NCBI GenBank assembly: GCA_000328365.1
Contig: KB298871.1
Location: 13,304 to 77,303 of the forward strand
Length of the DNA: 64,000 nucleotides
Direction of reading: 5' to 3'
From: Capitella teleta
Taxonomy: Eukaryota; Annelida; Polychaeta; Capitellidae
Position numbers and translations under genes: made by a program. The notes under the pieces are model-generated. The model saw only the letters and a list, made by a program, of their open reading frames with translations, was not told the origin of the DNA and made no database searches. Shown here in pieces: positions 1-13,318 of the stretch (positions are counted from its first letter, which is position 1; each line of letters begins with the position of its first letter).

Positions 1-52
<52 letters not shown>

Positions 53-77
53 CACACACACACACACACACACACAC
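1..77. repeat. (AC)n microsatellite
   Basis: Dinucleotide run with one G interruption at 54, followed by two CTCCCGACAC-like units. It continues off the left edge. Confidence 0.97.
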
Positions 78-3000
78 TCCCGACACACTCCCGACACCCA
101 CCCTTACGATCATTATTCTCCCAGCAACAACTGATTTTATTTCTTTGGATTTACTTCTTACTTGGAACATTTGTTGAAGGTGAATTAAAAGCCATATGAA
201 GTGAATGGTTGTGTTGTCTCGTCCTTATTTTCCAGATCATTCTTGGAATCATTCATCTGTGTCTGGGTGTTAATGTAGAGGTGGGGTCACTACACATACA
301 ACATTGTCCAGTAAGTCTAGAAAATACCTTATTTATTAGATAGATTGTGAAGCTCACACTAACACATTTAAAATTACGCAATGTTGTTTTTTGAACACAC
401 CCCAACCATGTTCAAAACGTGTTTTCTATTCATAAGCTACCACTTTGGTACCGCTATCACGCCGAAACGTTAACTAAAAATCACTGTGTCGTTTTGCCCA
501 AAATTTGTCCAGCTCAAGCACTAACCATTGAAATTTACTTGATGCCTGGGATTCATACCTGGCCGGATTTATAACTGATTCTTACCTATGAATTGACAGA
601 ATTTCCAAAGCGCGAATCAACGAAATTGAAATAACGCTTCAGCTCTCGCATATAGTTCGACATCTGCTTCTGGATCTTTTTCCCATCCCATTTTCCCATT
701 TCCCATTTTCCCATTTTCCTTGCTTACCATTTGTGTGTAGCCAAAACGTGTCATTTTATCGCTTCTTTCAAAATAAACAGGTTGCCAGTGATTGATTCGA
801 TCCTAGAGTACAAGATTATGAACCATCTTACATCTGAAAATAGCCTACAATGTGTCGCCTGAATGAGGAATCTCGGGGGCTGTTTGCAATTCTGTAACAT
901 GTCACAATCATAACGTCCCACGCTGAGACAGAAGACATTCTCTCATTGAATAGCGAACAACTGGAACCAGAAAGTATGGTTATTGTTAAGATTACGTGGA
1001 TGCTTTTAACTACTTCACACGATGTTTCATCATAGCATATGTAATTATGATTATATACATTCTACGTATGCATGTATAGTTCGGGCAGAGCGTGCACGGG
1101 ATTGCTTCCATCTCTCCAGAGGCAATCAGCGAATACTGATCGAGAGGTCAGAAGACCAAGATGCAATTAGCGAGTACTGGCGGTCAGAAGTTCGCCGAGA
1201 AGAAAGAACCGGGAAACAAGCGCACCCATTACTGTCAGATAGCAAATACTTGGAAGGCACCGATCTACTGCACTGTCTATGAGAATCACAGGCTGCCGTA
1301 CAACTGCGATTTAGTATATAAGACGAGTATTTCCTATGGACTCTCGCTCTCTCACATGCTCACTCGTCCCGTACGAACAACACACCAAGCTACTCCTTTC
1401 GGAACCCTATTATTTGTGACACTCTCTTTAGAATATTTTATTGAAGGTAAATTAAAGCCAATATGAAGTTATTGGTTGAGTCTTCGTTATTACGAGCTTG
1501 GAGCTTACCATCCAACTAGTGCATAATTGACGTAGCCCTGGAGTCACTACGTCAGTTATTACCTCATCCTTAGAATAGCTTCAGAGGAAAAAACCTTCAG
1601 CACGCAATGTGGCAAAAAAAAAAAAGAGAGACACAAAAATAATGATCTTACAGGATGAAAAAAAAAACATTTTTTGATCAGAAATACCTGATCAAGGTAA
1701 CCCAAGTCAGGGTGAGCCGATCGGGTCTCAAATCCGAGGAAACAATGGAATGGATTCTATAGATGGATTTTGTTTTCTCCTATTGACCAGTGCAGGCCCA
1801 TATACCAATGCGCTTAGACTGAGGGTAGTACCGGTAGCAAGCGAGAGGAAGCCACAAAGACTACTGACCGAAGCCAATCTTAACGGACATAATTTTTATA
1901 CTGAATTCATATCCGACGGTTTATCTGTATTACGTATTACATCATTGCGAGGAACACTATTCCTCTCGCGTCTGTAAAAATTGCGTTGTGAGTCCCATCT
2001 CCACCACTATCTCTTATCTCTACTGTGTTGCGGTGGCGACAAAGGTTTTCATGCATATAACATGATTTATTCAATCCAAAATAAGCATCAATACAATCAT
2101 TCTGGTCCCTTGAATATATACACCCCTCCCAATAATATTGGTACACATCTTCCCAATATCCGGTTGGTCTGTTTCATAAAGGCACCGTTGTGCTATGGCG
2201 GATAAGGGTTTTCATGGCCGACTGAGCTACTTCGTTTGATGAATTTGATATGTACATGATTTCAAATTATATGAATATTTCTCTGTAAATCTGCGAGTAG
2301 TTTCGTGTATTTGACGGACACAACCATGCACAGTGAATTAATAAATTGTAGAATTTTAACAATAGCATGATGCACGCTCACCATTAGTGAGTGAGAATTC
2401 GATAATTTGTTCAATCGAGCGTTCAAGTGGTTTTATTTATAAACTGAGGATATGGTTTGTGTATTTTATTATTTAATTATGTGGCAAAATATATCGGAAT
2501 TAGCTTGTGTGAGTTTGAGATTGGTATTAGCGTTCCTAATTCCCAAATTACACAATTTTCCACGAGCGTCTGAAATTGAGCGCTGAATTCATGATCATTT
2601 CATGCTACTTCCAGTTTAATATACAGATATATCTCCGTCTGCATATGAGAATATTTAGACGGCACTCTGTCAAGATCACCATCAGTAAACATTTCGCCAG
2701 CAGAAGGCAGAATCATCTCGCCATTGCGCTTGAGCGTCTGGCTGAAGGACCCACATATTCAGCCACCAAGTACCCGTCTCAGCTTCGCATCTAGTTAGTT
2801 ACATATGATCCTGAATCCTTCGGCAAACTCCAATGTGCACGTAGACATCTAATCCTAGTGATACAATCTATAATATATAAAACATATTCGTTGATTGAAA
2901 TCCATCTGCACAATTATGTTTTGGGGAATTTCACTTCTCATGGAATGATATGTCAGGTGGAATTACATCAAACAATTCGTCCAAAGTTTGCATAATTAGC

Positions 3001-3279
3001 CAAAGACGTGGACTGACTTCAGTTGAGATCAAAATAAGTTTTCCTTCGTAAACAAATTCTCCCAGATATTACCCACTCGCTTCAAGAAACCCTTCCACAC
3101 TCTGAAGAATCTCTTCACTCGCCGGACAATACCGGTCTCGCCTTTACGATCCAATAATTCTCGAGCAAACCAAATATTGATTTTGCAAATTTATTATGTA
3201 GATCAACATTTCCGGCTGCTCCCTTCCGTGGTTTCCGTTTCCGTTTGACGCAGCTATCTCGTTGCTAGGCAGCGCTTAG
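78..3279. other. 5' flank of the MOXD1-like gene, old repeats
   Basis: Segments 165-297 and about 1430-1548 are related: both read TTGAAGGT, then AATTAAA, then ATATGAAGT, and end GTCACTAC. This suggests two old copies of one interspersed repeat, perhaps LTR ends. A piece at 1720-1740 resembles a tRNA T arm. No coding exon is supported. Confidence 0.35.
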
Positions 3280-3327
3280 TGACGTCAGCATTATAATACC
3301 CCCATCCCTCGCACATCCCGTTCAGTT
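3280..3327 (+). promoter_or_regulatory. Core promoter of the MOXD1-like gene (CRE, TATA, initiator)
   Basis: A full CRE palindrome TGACGTCA lies at 3280-3287, a TATA-like TATAATA at 3292-3298 and an initiator-like TCAGTT at 3322-3327. The TATA start to the initiator A is 32 bp and the ATG follows at 3346, so the predicted 5' UTR is only about 20 nt. The spacing is what a focused TATA/Inr promoter requires. CREB/ATF input is inferred from the CRE alone. Confidence 0.6.
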
Positions 3328-3345
3328 CGCAAAAGTTCGTTGAAA

Positions 3346-6300
3346 ATGTCCAGAGGCAAACCTTGCGCTTTCTTGTTGTGGGTGATCAGCAACGCCCTAG
3401 TTGCGCCGTTAATAGAATCAAGATCAGCGCAGTCGGTGCTGAAATTAAAAAGAAACAGAGACAATGTTGAGAAGCTGTTCAACAACCTGAAAGACCCAGT
3501 GACAAAATTCGAGAATGAAATACTCCTGAATCGAAGAGCGCAATTGGAACAATTGAGATATTCTTTGCAAGATGAACGGGCAAAACGAATCCAGATCGAC
3601 GAGGATGAAGAGGATGATAATGCCGAGTACAGATATCAGGTTGTACTGGACACGGATGGTCGATTTCAACTGCTTTGGGACATTGAATCTGCCGAGGAAA
3701 TAATTTACTTTAGATTGGTCGCTCAGGTGGAAAAAGCGGATCTTTTGGCATTTGGGTTTTCCGGATATGGAGAAGCGACGAATGCTGATCTAGTGGTGCT
3801 TTGGACTGACCACAGAGGGCACCACCGCTTCCAGGTAGATATGAATTATTAACATTACTTTTAAATGCTTCTAAACGGACTTTGTTTTTAACTCATGGAG
3901 ACAATTTGGATCTACAATGTAAATCAAATTTCCCAACTCCCACAATTAAACGAATTAATGAAATTTATGTGTTGAGATCGCCATAATTTCAATTGATCAT
4001 TTGCGCTAAACAGAATAATATATAAATATGAACACACAATCTGTTCATATTTATTCATTTTTGCGACAACAAGCACCATCGTTTGTGGGGAGTCCGGACG
4101 GCTTCACAAGGTATAAAATTACTATTACCTTGTTTCAATAGAACAATTTATACATATATTTATGATAACATTTTTGAAGTGTTTTTGAGAGCGTATATAC
4201 AGCTCCTGTATACGGAGCGCCGACACTTCGGAGTTTACAGATCGAAGTTTCCTCTTAAATTTCTCACTTGACAAACGGATTATTCCCACCCTCCAGTTGG
4301 TCTGGAATTAACATTGTGACTCCTCTTTGGGGGCAGAGCCTTCACCAGTTCGTTGGCGATCACGCTTTGCTTTTGAATGGACCTTCTTTGCCTTTATTCA
4401 TAGGTTCTTCAAGAGGTCTTAGCTGCTGGATTGATCTTTTTGATTCTTCTGGCACCTGGGAATTGTACTCGCGGTGTAACCCTCCCCGTGCGCTCCTTTT
4501 CCTGCCATTTATCCAGTTCTCTGTCCTCTTGTCTTCGATGGAATTAACTTGCACAGAGAAGATTTCAATCAATTTAAGTTTGTCGTCGATGATGAACATA
4601 CTTTTTCCTTTGGCTTAAGTTGCCATAATTTAAGTTTCGATATAAGAATGGCTCGGCTATTTTATGAGCCATTTTAATGGTATAATACTCTTAACGCAGG
4701 TGTTGAAATTAGACTCGATACTTTATTTCTCTATCAAACTGTTGTACAGCAAATAGTCAAATCGACAACATGACACGATCACTTTTGTGGGTTCGCCATA
4801 AAATCTTCAACACCTCAATGAAAATCGAAATGAACAAGCGTCGTCATTGCTCGGTGGGTCGTCTACATAAAGAACACAGAATTAAACTTGATTCAGAGCA
4901 AAAAAAGTAACCTTCTCAGGTAGCCCACCAATCTCCTTTACCCACCCTTTTCAAACGAGAATTCGACCAACAGTGACATGGAATAATTGGATACGTTTTT
5001 GAAATGTAATTTCAACACACTTGTTTCCGTCATAATTTTGTTGGGTGATTTTAAAACACGCTGATGTTGTGTACAGTTACCTAAATCAATACAGGTATGT
5101 TTCTGGTCACACATGTTCTATGATTTCCCCCGCAAATCGTTTTGAACAAACAGCCATATCACAATTATCAACAGCAATAATATATTGCTCTTTCTATTAA
5201 GAATTACATCAAACACATAGTATAGAGCATAGGTTGAGCAAATCACAAGCATGGTCTTTTAACCTGGACATATCTTACACTCAGATTCTGGTATTGTGCC
5301 CTTGTTACCCTATGAAGACTGAAATATTAGTAGTGATGAAAGTATCATAAAAGCTATCATAACACAGGTGGGGGTACCTAAATTGAGGGGGTGATATGTT
5401 TTTTATTGTTTTCCTCTTAATTTGGGGAGATACTATTGCCCAGTTTGGGTCGCCCAGAACACTGAAATATCGATTGTTTTCTTCCGATGGCACAAACCAT
5501 CGGAAAAAAAAAAACCAGAAGAAATAAATAATTTATACCTGTGACGAAATTGACATTTTACATCATAAACTTCATAAATATAAGACATTGTTAACGGGTG
5601 AGAGGTATCGAGCGGCCATATGGCGAGGTTTTGAGAATATCATACAAGTTAGCAGAACAATGTCAGCCCAAAACTCATTACAATCCAAAGTTGCAAATTC
5701 CTGACCAATAAAGTGATCAAATTGCACATGATAATTCTAAATCCAATAGATACGCCGTAAAACCACGCTTACGTCACCGGTCAATGCCCTCCTGCAAGAG
5801 ATCGTGACTCCCGTCATTCTGTGTGTTCGGGAATTCAGCCTTTCTTGTTGGCCAAATTGCAGCCGCGCTGACATCCGTTCAAGGATCCTCTTGACAAATC
5901 CCGCTGATTAATTCGTCGTTGATGAAATCGCAGCATGAATGCCTTCTTTCGCTGAGAGCAAGAATATTTGCTCAAATGGATGTCGATGGTCGCTGCAAGT
6001 GGGCCTGCGTGGCAGCGGTGATTTTTGGCCGTGTGGGACTCATTTGTTCTGTCGAGTTTGATCAAACCACAAGTTAAGAGTTGTATGCAGAAAAAAAAAA
6101 GAATCGATGACGAATTGTGGGCACATTATTCAAATTGGTGGAAGAATAATAGACCATCATAGACTCAGCCGTAACTGACCCCTCAGTCCAGAATGCAGGT
6201 GAATTTGATCCAGACATCCATAAATATTGACGTTCTTCAAATTAATAATCAGGGCGAGTCTCTCTGATTCTAGACATCAAAACACAGACTGCATATCCTG

Positions 6301-9172
6301 TTGGCATTGTGTTCCAATATCCGGTATCTTGCTAAACATGTTTTTATGGCTTTGTTTGATCAGATAGGAGTGCCAGGGGTTGAGGCGACCCAGTTGGCTC
6401 TTGAATTTGGATCATAAATCCGTTCAATAACCCTACATCATGTGCCCAATACACGTTTTGACCTCTTCTGATTAACAAGGGTGATTTCTGTGAAATCATT
6501 AATCTGGTTTTGCGATTGTGTTTGTATCCAGTTGGATATAATTGGCGTGTAACAATCTCTTATTTAAAATAAAAATTATAATTATATGTGTAAATATATT
6601 ACATTTGCTTACTTTTTGCACAGGATACGCACACTGACCAGAATGGCCTTCTATCTGTTGATAGCCACCAGGATTATACACTGGACAACGTGAAGGTCAA
6701 GAAAGGAGAAATTATTGTTGACTTCCATCGTTTGTATGACACGTGTGATGACGAAGATTACATGATTGATGTAAGAATCAACACATTTTAATTGGAATGA
6801 CTGATGATATAATGGCTAAAATTATCACACCAGAGTGGAACCACGCACGTCATATTCTTCACCAAAGAAGGACCAACCAAAACCCTCAAAGGTTTGGATA
6901 TCTCTGCTGTGACGCTCGGTCTTCAGAGAGCTCAGTTAATCAAAAGTCAACTTCCGGATCCGGTTTTTCCAGATGACACATTCAAGTTCACGATGAACGT
7001 GGAAAATGTTAGTTGCATTAATTATCTGGCCACTCAAATTTAGATTGAATGTCGATATTTTATTTATTTATTCTTTATTGGCTTCAGGTTGAAATCCCTA
7101 ATGTCGAGACTACATATTGGTGTCACATCAGAAAACTACCTGAAATGCGAGAGAAACACCATATCATCAAGGTAACCATCGTATTTGCTGTCGTGCGCCG
7201 TTCATAAAAGGAGCAAATAACCGTATTTAGGCTTAGCACAAAGAAAAAAAATATTATATATATATATTTTTTGTTTCATTTTTTATTTATTTATTTTTCA
7301 TTTTTCATTTTTATTTTTTTATTTTATTTATTTTATTTTTATTTTTTATTTTTTGTCATTTTCAGTACGAAGGAACTATTTCGGAAGCCGCAGTGGGCGT
7401 CGTTCACCACATGGAAGTATTTCACTGTGAAGTGCCCGCAGACGTTGAAATTCGTGACTTTGACGAGCCATGTTCAACCATGGAGACCCGACCAGAGGGC
7501 CTGGAATCGTGTCGCAGGGTCATAGGAGCGTGGGCAATGGGGGCCCAAGCCATTGCTTTCCCTGAAGAGGCTGGTTTGCCTATTGGAGGACCTGACTATT
7601 CCAGATATATTATGATGGAAGTGCACTACAACAACCCTGAACTGAAACAAGGTAACGTTATGATGAAGCAAATATCATACAGATTCCACAGTTCACCATT
7701 ACCATTAACCTCATCTTGCATGTTCAAGATGTTGTTTACTTTCGTTGCTTTACATATTATCTGTTTAATCAACAAAATGTAAAAATCATGCATGGTGACC
7801 TTTACCCTCTGCAGGGATCATCGACAGCTCCGGGTTGACCTTCTACGTGACAAAGCAGCTTCGCCCCCACGACTCAGGTATCATGGAGCTTGGTCTAGAA
7901 TACACAGACAAAATGGCGCTCCCTCCCGGAGTTCCAATATGGCGGCTGAACGGATATTGCGTCCCAGAATGCACTGCGGTGGTGGGTGAATGGAATATGC
8001 GTCAGTAAAACGTTAACTGATACAATCATTTCATTTGTTTGCCACAGGGTCTCGGTAAAGATGGTATCAAAGTGTTTGCTTCTCAGCTACACACCCACCT
8101 GACTGGGAAGAGTGTGTACACGAAGCACTACCGGAATGGCGTCGAACTGCCCGAGTTGAACAGGGACAACCACTATAGCCCCCATTATCAGGAAATCAGA
8201 AAACTGAAACGACAAGTCACCGTTCTACCCGTGAGAAACTCAGTTTGACATTATAAATTATGTGCTAACTAATTTTTGTTTGCCAAAATTACAATGCCTC
8301 TCGTAAACTTCGACAGGGAGACAGCTTGGTAACAACATGTGAAGACACAACAATTGACAAAACGAATGTGACTTTTGTGAGTAAATCTAGTTCATGCCAA
8401 CTTTGATCTGAACTATTTGCGTCACGAAGGGAGGATTCTCGATTAGTGACGAGATGTGCTTGAATTACATCCACTACTACCCTCACGTCGAACTCGAGGT
8501 CTGCAAGAGCTCTGTACCCTACTCGAACCTCTACGATTTCTTCGCTTTCTTAGAACAGTGAGTCTATTTTAGTGCTCATTGCAATGCAAACCATTGTATA
8601 CGTTCATGATACCCTGTTTTCTATTAATATCTGGAAAATTGTATGTCGACCATGCCAAACCTTGGAAAACGATGGTTGTCTGATGAAAACCAAAAAAAAA
8701 AAAAACACATATGTGTTCTACTTTGTTCCGACCATGCAGTTTAAAAACAGCTTTTGTTGACCCCACTTGCAAGTATATGACTCTCAAACTCACCAACTCA
8801 AGTATCACCTACGCATCTATCGAGCATCAAATTTTTTCCAGATATCAAGGAGAGCCCACATCTGCCAAAATGGGAGTTTCAGACAATTACAATGCTGTTA
8901 ATTGGACTCCTGTCAACGTTGAATTACTCCGGGCTTTCTACGACACGTCGCCCATCTCCATGCAATGCAATCAATCCGATGGCAACCGATTCCCTGTGAG
9001 TCTGCAATTGCATAAATGAAATATTTCAAAATTTATTCAAAATTAGTCAAGTTTATTCAAATTAATTCAAATTTATCCAAATATATCCAAATTACAGGGT
9101 GAATGGGAAGGTATACCAGTTCCAGAAGTTTCGATGTCCATGCCACCAACTGAACGACCATGCTTGACGTAA
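3346..9172 (+). CDS. MOXD1: MOXD1/DBH-like copper type II ascorbate-dependent monooxygenase, 11 exons, complete
   Basis: Exons: 3346-3834, 6624-6770, 6834-7007, 7088-7171, 7366-7651, 7815-7981, 8048-8230, 8317-8376, 8430-8557, 8842-8995, 9098-9172. All junctions are GT-AG with matching phases; together they give 648 aa and a TAA stop. Residues 1-24 form a signal peptide, about 25-92 an acidic/basic coiled-coil-like stretch, about 95-210 a DOMON domain, and the rest the two Cu monooxygenase domains. Copper ligands are visible: CuH His312, His313 (HHM) and His385 (MEVHY), CuM His464/His466 (HTHLTG) and Met539 (EMC). The 385-464 and 464-539 spacings equal those of mammalian DBH (79 and 75). Known relatives hydroxylate a substrate carbon using ascorbate and O2 in the secretory pathway. 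No C-terminal membrane segment is visible. MOXD1 is preferred to DBH on overall form; the substrate cannot be told. ATG 3346 is the first in-frame Met after the promoter. Confidence 0.93.
3835..6623 (+). other. MOXD1: Intron 1 of the MOXD1-like gene
   Basis: 2.8 kb from a GTAGAT donor to a TTTGCACAG acceptor. It holds the MITE fragment at 4903-4969. Opposing open frames at 4268-4618 are not explained but show no family or splice signals. Confidence 0.7.
4903..4969 (-). mobile_element. Fragment related to the Harbinger-like MITE
   Basis: Read on -, this starts TGGTCGAATTCTC and matches the 22585-22767 end for about 65 bp, including inner bases such as the CTACCTGA block, at roughly three-quarters identity. 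The opposite end is not seen nearby, so it is a truncated, older copy in intron 1 of the MOXD1-like gene. Confidence 0.5.
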
Positions 9173-9341
9173 TTGGTGTAACATGTTGATGAAATAATTG
9201 AATTGCATTATTGTATCAATGTCGCGTGCCATATGTGTATGCTATTTTAGAAAGGTGTATTTTATTTTTATTTTATTTTATTTATTTTTTTTTTTTTTAG
9301 TCATAACGCATTATCCAATGCTATAAATATATTAAATAAGC

Positions 9342-9347
9342 AATAAA
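9342..9347 (+). terminator. Poly(A) signal AATAAA of the MOXD1-like gene
   Basis: An AATAAA lies 170 bp after the MOXD1-like stop codon, behind an AT-rich stretch with a T-rich run (about 9256-9299). It is the first canonical hexamer on this strand after the stop. Confidence 0.55.
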
Positions 9348-9470
9348 TACGGTGGCGATGAAGCAAGGAGCACTGAACAGCACTGCCTTTTGTCTTGAGT
9401 TGCACGTTTTGCACCGTGTTATAGCCGTGACTGACTATTATTCAATGCGTCATGTTCATCCATTCGAGCA

Positions 9471-9476
9471 TTTATT
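9471..9476 (-). terminator. Possible poly(A) signal of the SHIPPO gene
   Basis: TTTATT on + reads AATAAA on the - strand, about 340 bp beyond the stop of the SHIPPO gene. It would put the ends of the two convergent genes within about 130 bp. Other A/T hexamers exist between here and the stop, so this is only the best canonical candidate. Confidence 0.35.
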
Positions 9477-9813
9477 AGCGGGAGACCCGGGCCATTATTT
9501 TCAGCATCTACGACATCTCGTACATGCGTTTCCATGGAACGCGCTTAAATAGCATATTTGCATGTGTTGGGTACACACTACTAAGTATTATTACAGATAT
9601 TTTGAAAAGTAAGCATTTAGTTAGGATCTAAATATCAAAAACCTTTATAATCAATACACCAAAAATGGTCAAATAAAGAATAAGACACTCTCATTAAGTA
9701 CATTGGTTGCGATTTCAAACGTTATACTCAAAGAAAAAGAGTACACTCACAAATGCAACGGATTAATACTGTCTGAAAAACGACAAATTATCTAAGGGTG
9801 TCAAAAGAAATTA

Positions 9814-11019
9814 TCACAGAGTAGCAAAAGGTCCCAGCTCGTGAGTTTTATCTCTTCGGATTCCCTGAATGGAGAATGCTGGACCGTGTTGCTTGACAGC
9901 TTGCACTCCTGATCGATATGACCCAGGGCCAGGTGTATTCTGACACTCTGTAACCACCGTAGAACCAAGTATTAAACTGATAGATATTGCTAACAGAATA
10001 ACCTCACCTGTGTTAGCCCAGAGGACTGTCCCACCCCTCCTCAACCCATGGGAGAAAGACGGTGCTTTCGGGAGAACGTAGACCCTGGCTGGTTCACTCT
10101 TGTACTCATCCGGACTAGGATCATCTTCAGTATCTGGGGATAAGACACGTGAGCTGATTGGACATGGATTAATGACATGAATGACCTAACCCCTCTTCTC
10201 TTTGAGTACGATTTGTCTTCGCACTCCAATGCTATATGCAGGGAAACTAGTTCGTCGCTTCTGTTTAGGACCTAAGCTGGATTCCTGCTTGTAACTTGGG
10301 GGTGCTGGCCACTTTGAATTTGTGTATAATAATTAGATTGTGACCAGATACAAGTTTCTAGCCAACCTTTCTATCGCTGTGGAAGTCTGTCTTCTGGTGC
10401 CAGGCGTGGCTATTCTGGAACCATGTCTTCTCCCAGGAAGTTCTAGCTCCTCCAACTAGAATCGGAAAATCAAAACAAAACACTGAGACACGTATTACTG
10501 TTGGCACTCACGTTTCTCCACGAATGTTCTCCGGCCAAATGTGTAAGAGGGCGCTTTGGTTTCACGCTGTGGTCTGGATGGAATGGAGTACGAACAAGGC
10601 CCTGGGCCGTCCATGTCGACACGCAAAGGAGGTCTGGAATTGTGTGCTTGGTCCCAAGTGATCACTTTTTTCGCATTATTTTGCATAACGTAACTGGCAG
10701 CATGTTGAAGTGGATCACTTATAATTGGCCGCTGCCTGGAAATTTTACAATTTCATGAAACTTTTTGTTTATAATATTTACCATGTACTCACTTGGCTGA
10801 CATACTCACTGTGGACATTTTCATGGCCTGCGGTGGGATACGAAGCTTGTTTAGGTCATGTTGCTTCCGTGCTTTTGTCTTTAGGACTGTTTGACTTGTG
10901 GCCGACTTTGGGATGAACTGATACTCAGTGAAACCGGAGACGGAATCATGACCAGGAACTGAGACGGTTTGAATCTCCCTGGTTTGCGTCTGGGTACTAA
11001 CGGCACTTCCGTTTGACAT
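9814..11019 (-). CDS. SHIPPO / sperm-tail PG-rich repeat protein (STPG/ODF3 type), 6 exons, complete
   Basis: Exons in transcript order: 11019-10793, 10735-10512, 10455-10367, 10311-10191, 10133-10008, 9947-9814. Phases join without error and give 306 aa ending in TGA. The family signature is the SHIPPO repeat, Pro-Gly-Pro followed by x-Tyr, often with a later aromatic-Ser-x-Gly. It is seen as GPGPCSYSIP then APSYTFGRR in exon 2, FPAYSIGVRR in exon 4, APSFSHGLRR in exon 5 and TPGPGSYRSG in exon 6. Known relatives bind doublet microtubules of sperm flagella and motile cilia as inner proteins. Two GTGAGT donors end exon 1; only the downstream one keeps the frame. The exon 4 acceptor has a weak pyrimidine tract. 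The layout resembles STPG3, but I do not recognise the ortholog firmly, so no symbol is given. An AG just before the ATG may close a 5' UTR intron. Confidence 0.85.
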
Positions 11020-13268
11020 CTCAGCGGATATTGCTACAATAGATTAAATGATTGGCTGCTATGGTATAATTTTGACAATCAGGATTCCTTTTGTGAATTC
11101 TAAATACTACTGTTTGGTACATTATACATACAACACCCCATATCACATTACAGTTGTTCACATACTTATCTTAACTCGTGGATACCTTAAAACTGTGTCA
11201 AGATTACAAAGTACTCACTCACTTTTACACTAAATGGTCCCTGTTCTATATTCCAAAGCGCTCAATAACTGTCATAAGCCGCGGGATCGATCAATGGAGT
11301 GTTTACTTTCTGGTGTTAAGTCATCGACGTCGCCATCTTGAATCCAAGGGGTCGTTAAGCCGAAATGATTAAGCGATCAATCCCCCACTTCAAAAGGGGA
11401 TTCAGCCGTGGTCAATTCACATTGGTCATTAAACATTTATATTATGACAACCCAGATGTGAAAAGAGTGCTTCCATCAATTATTTAATGGCATAATTCGC
11501 ACATGAGTATGAATTGTGAAATCCAGCTGAATTAGTATCTATATATTCCTTTGAATTGGTTGTCACGTGGACCCCCAAAATAAAACACTTTGTATGGCTC
11601 CCTCCATTTCTAGGAATAGTAGTCTGGCACATTTCTAAAACATATAATCTACTGTTTATACATCTTCATTAGAGAATTTTAATTTTATTATTTTCCAAAA
11701 AAGGTAATAATACAGAGAAGTGGTAGCTGACCCAGACTTGGGTATATGCTACAAATAAAGAAAGAAAAATTAATACTAACTAACTTTCGGTGTCGTCTGT
11801 GGTAGAAATTCGAAAAAAAAAAAGAGTGCAAGGTGCAATATGCAGGGGTTAAGAGTAAAATTCATACTTATTTATTTACAATTCCTAATCTAACCTGACG
11901 CTATTTACAATACCTACAAAAAAAAAAAAACATTGATGAGTCCAGATCTATATATTTTTTTTTGGTGAAATTAAGGATAATTATATACTACACGTATATA
12001 CAAATTTAGAAATACGCTACCCCATAATTATACGCACCAGTTATTCAAGAATTTAATATCTATTATAATTTCAATGAGATGACTCAAAGGGGTAGAGAGT
12101 CAGTCAATATGCATAAGCCGACAGAACGCACACTATCCAGGACATGGTATCAAAGCCTGCACTATCAGATCGCGATCTTCTCCATCGTGTCTTCAGTCAT
12201 TAGGTCGCTGGGAGTCTTAAGAAGCATAACGTTCTTCATTGCAAGTGAAGACTGAACCGACAGATTGAACCAAGGCATCCTCATAACGTTTTAACTGAGT
12301 TGCATAGGGCCTCATTTCCCAACAGATCAATCTCATTCATCACGTCATTCAAAATGGGAGAAAGAATTCGAATCAGCCTGGGACTGCAGTTCTTCATTAG
12401 AATGCATGATGAAATGAGGCACGAAATTCGCGAATGTAAATATTTTGGGGCACCAATTGTTGTGTAAAATTTGACTACTCTGTTCAGTTCAATTCATTGG
12501 TTCAATTGCACGTATGAACGGCTCCTACATCTTATATTCTCTGGCAAATTAGGCCAGCTATGGGTAAAGAGAACAATCACCTGCTTGTGGATTGACCTTC
12601 CACCCACCCTTCTTCGAATGTCTAACAAAAGCGGTATGCAAATAATTCGAGCCAGGAATGAATGAAGCTGAAGCAACATAGCAACGTTCACCATTAAGTA
12701 AACCCTAGATGCTTTGATGAATTGAAAAACCTTGCGACACGTTCTATCGAATACAATACTGTATGCAGTACGTGCATTCAAATTTAGAAAACATCGTGAT
12801 TTGGATCATGGTTTGCTTTATTCACTTGACAGCCATGTTTCAAAATAACATTCATTGCAATATAAACAACAACAAGTTTACATAACAACCACTTCTAGTA
12901 AGTTAACATACGCACGAAGGGAGATCACTTTGAAAGGTGAGACATTTTCTTTGTAGAAACACAGCTCCAAAAATATCAGTGGCATAAAATGAGAGTAGGT
13001 TACAAAATGGGGTGAATTTAAATAACATAATAGTGCAACAATTGTTCATACAATCTTATTCGTCACTGATCACACTCGTACGTATTGGCTAATATTTTGT
13101 CCTACACTTAAACAACCGCATGCCAAACATCTAATGGATTTATGTGTCTATTATTTGGGAAGAAGTGATACAAGTATCCTAGCCACCCTAACTGCAGGCT
13201 TTAATTTCAGCCACCTCGTGGTACTTTTGAATAATCGTTGAATCTGAGTAAAATGGTGGAATGAATGA
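11020..13268. other. Intergenic region between the SHIPPO and TP53I11 genes
   Basis: This stretch holds the 5' flank of the SHIPPO gene and then AT-rich non-coding DNA with several short A runs. Overlapping open frames around 12494-12781 occur on both strands without splice sites or family resemblance. I see no RNA gene or recognisable element. Confidence 0.5.
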
Positions 13269-13318
13269 NNNNNNNNNNNNNNNNNNNNNNNNNNNNNNNN
13301 NNNNNNNNNNNNNNNNNN
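13269..13318. other. Assembly gap (50 N)
   Basis: Exactly 50 undetermined bases, a typical placeholder length, so the true size is unknown. It lies about 400 bp beyond the TP53I11 stop and does not interrupt a coding exon. Confidence 0.98.

Noticed and set aside
4268-4618. Opposing open frames in MOXD1 intron 1
   Set aside because: No splice sites in the right phase and no recognisable domain. The MOXD1 reading is complete without them.
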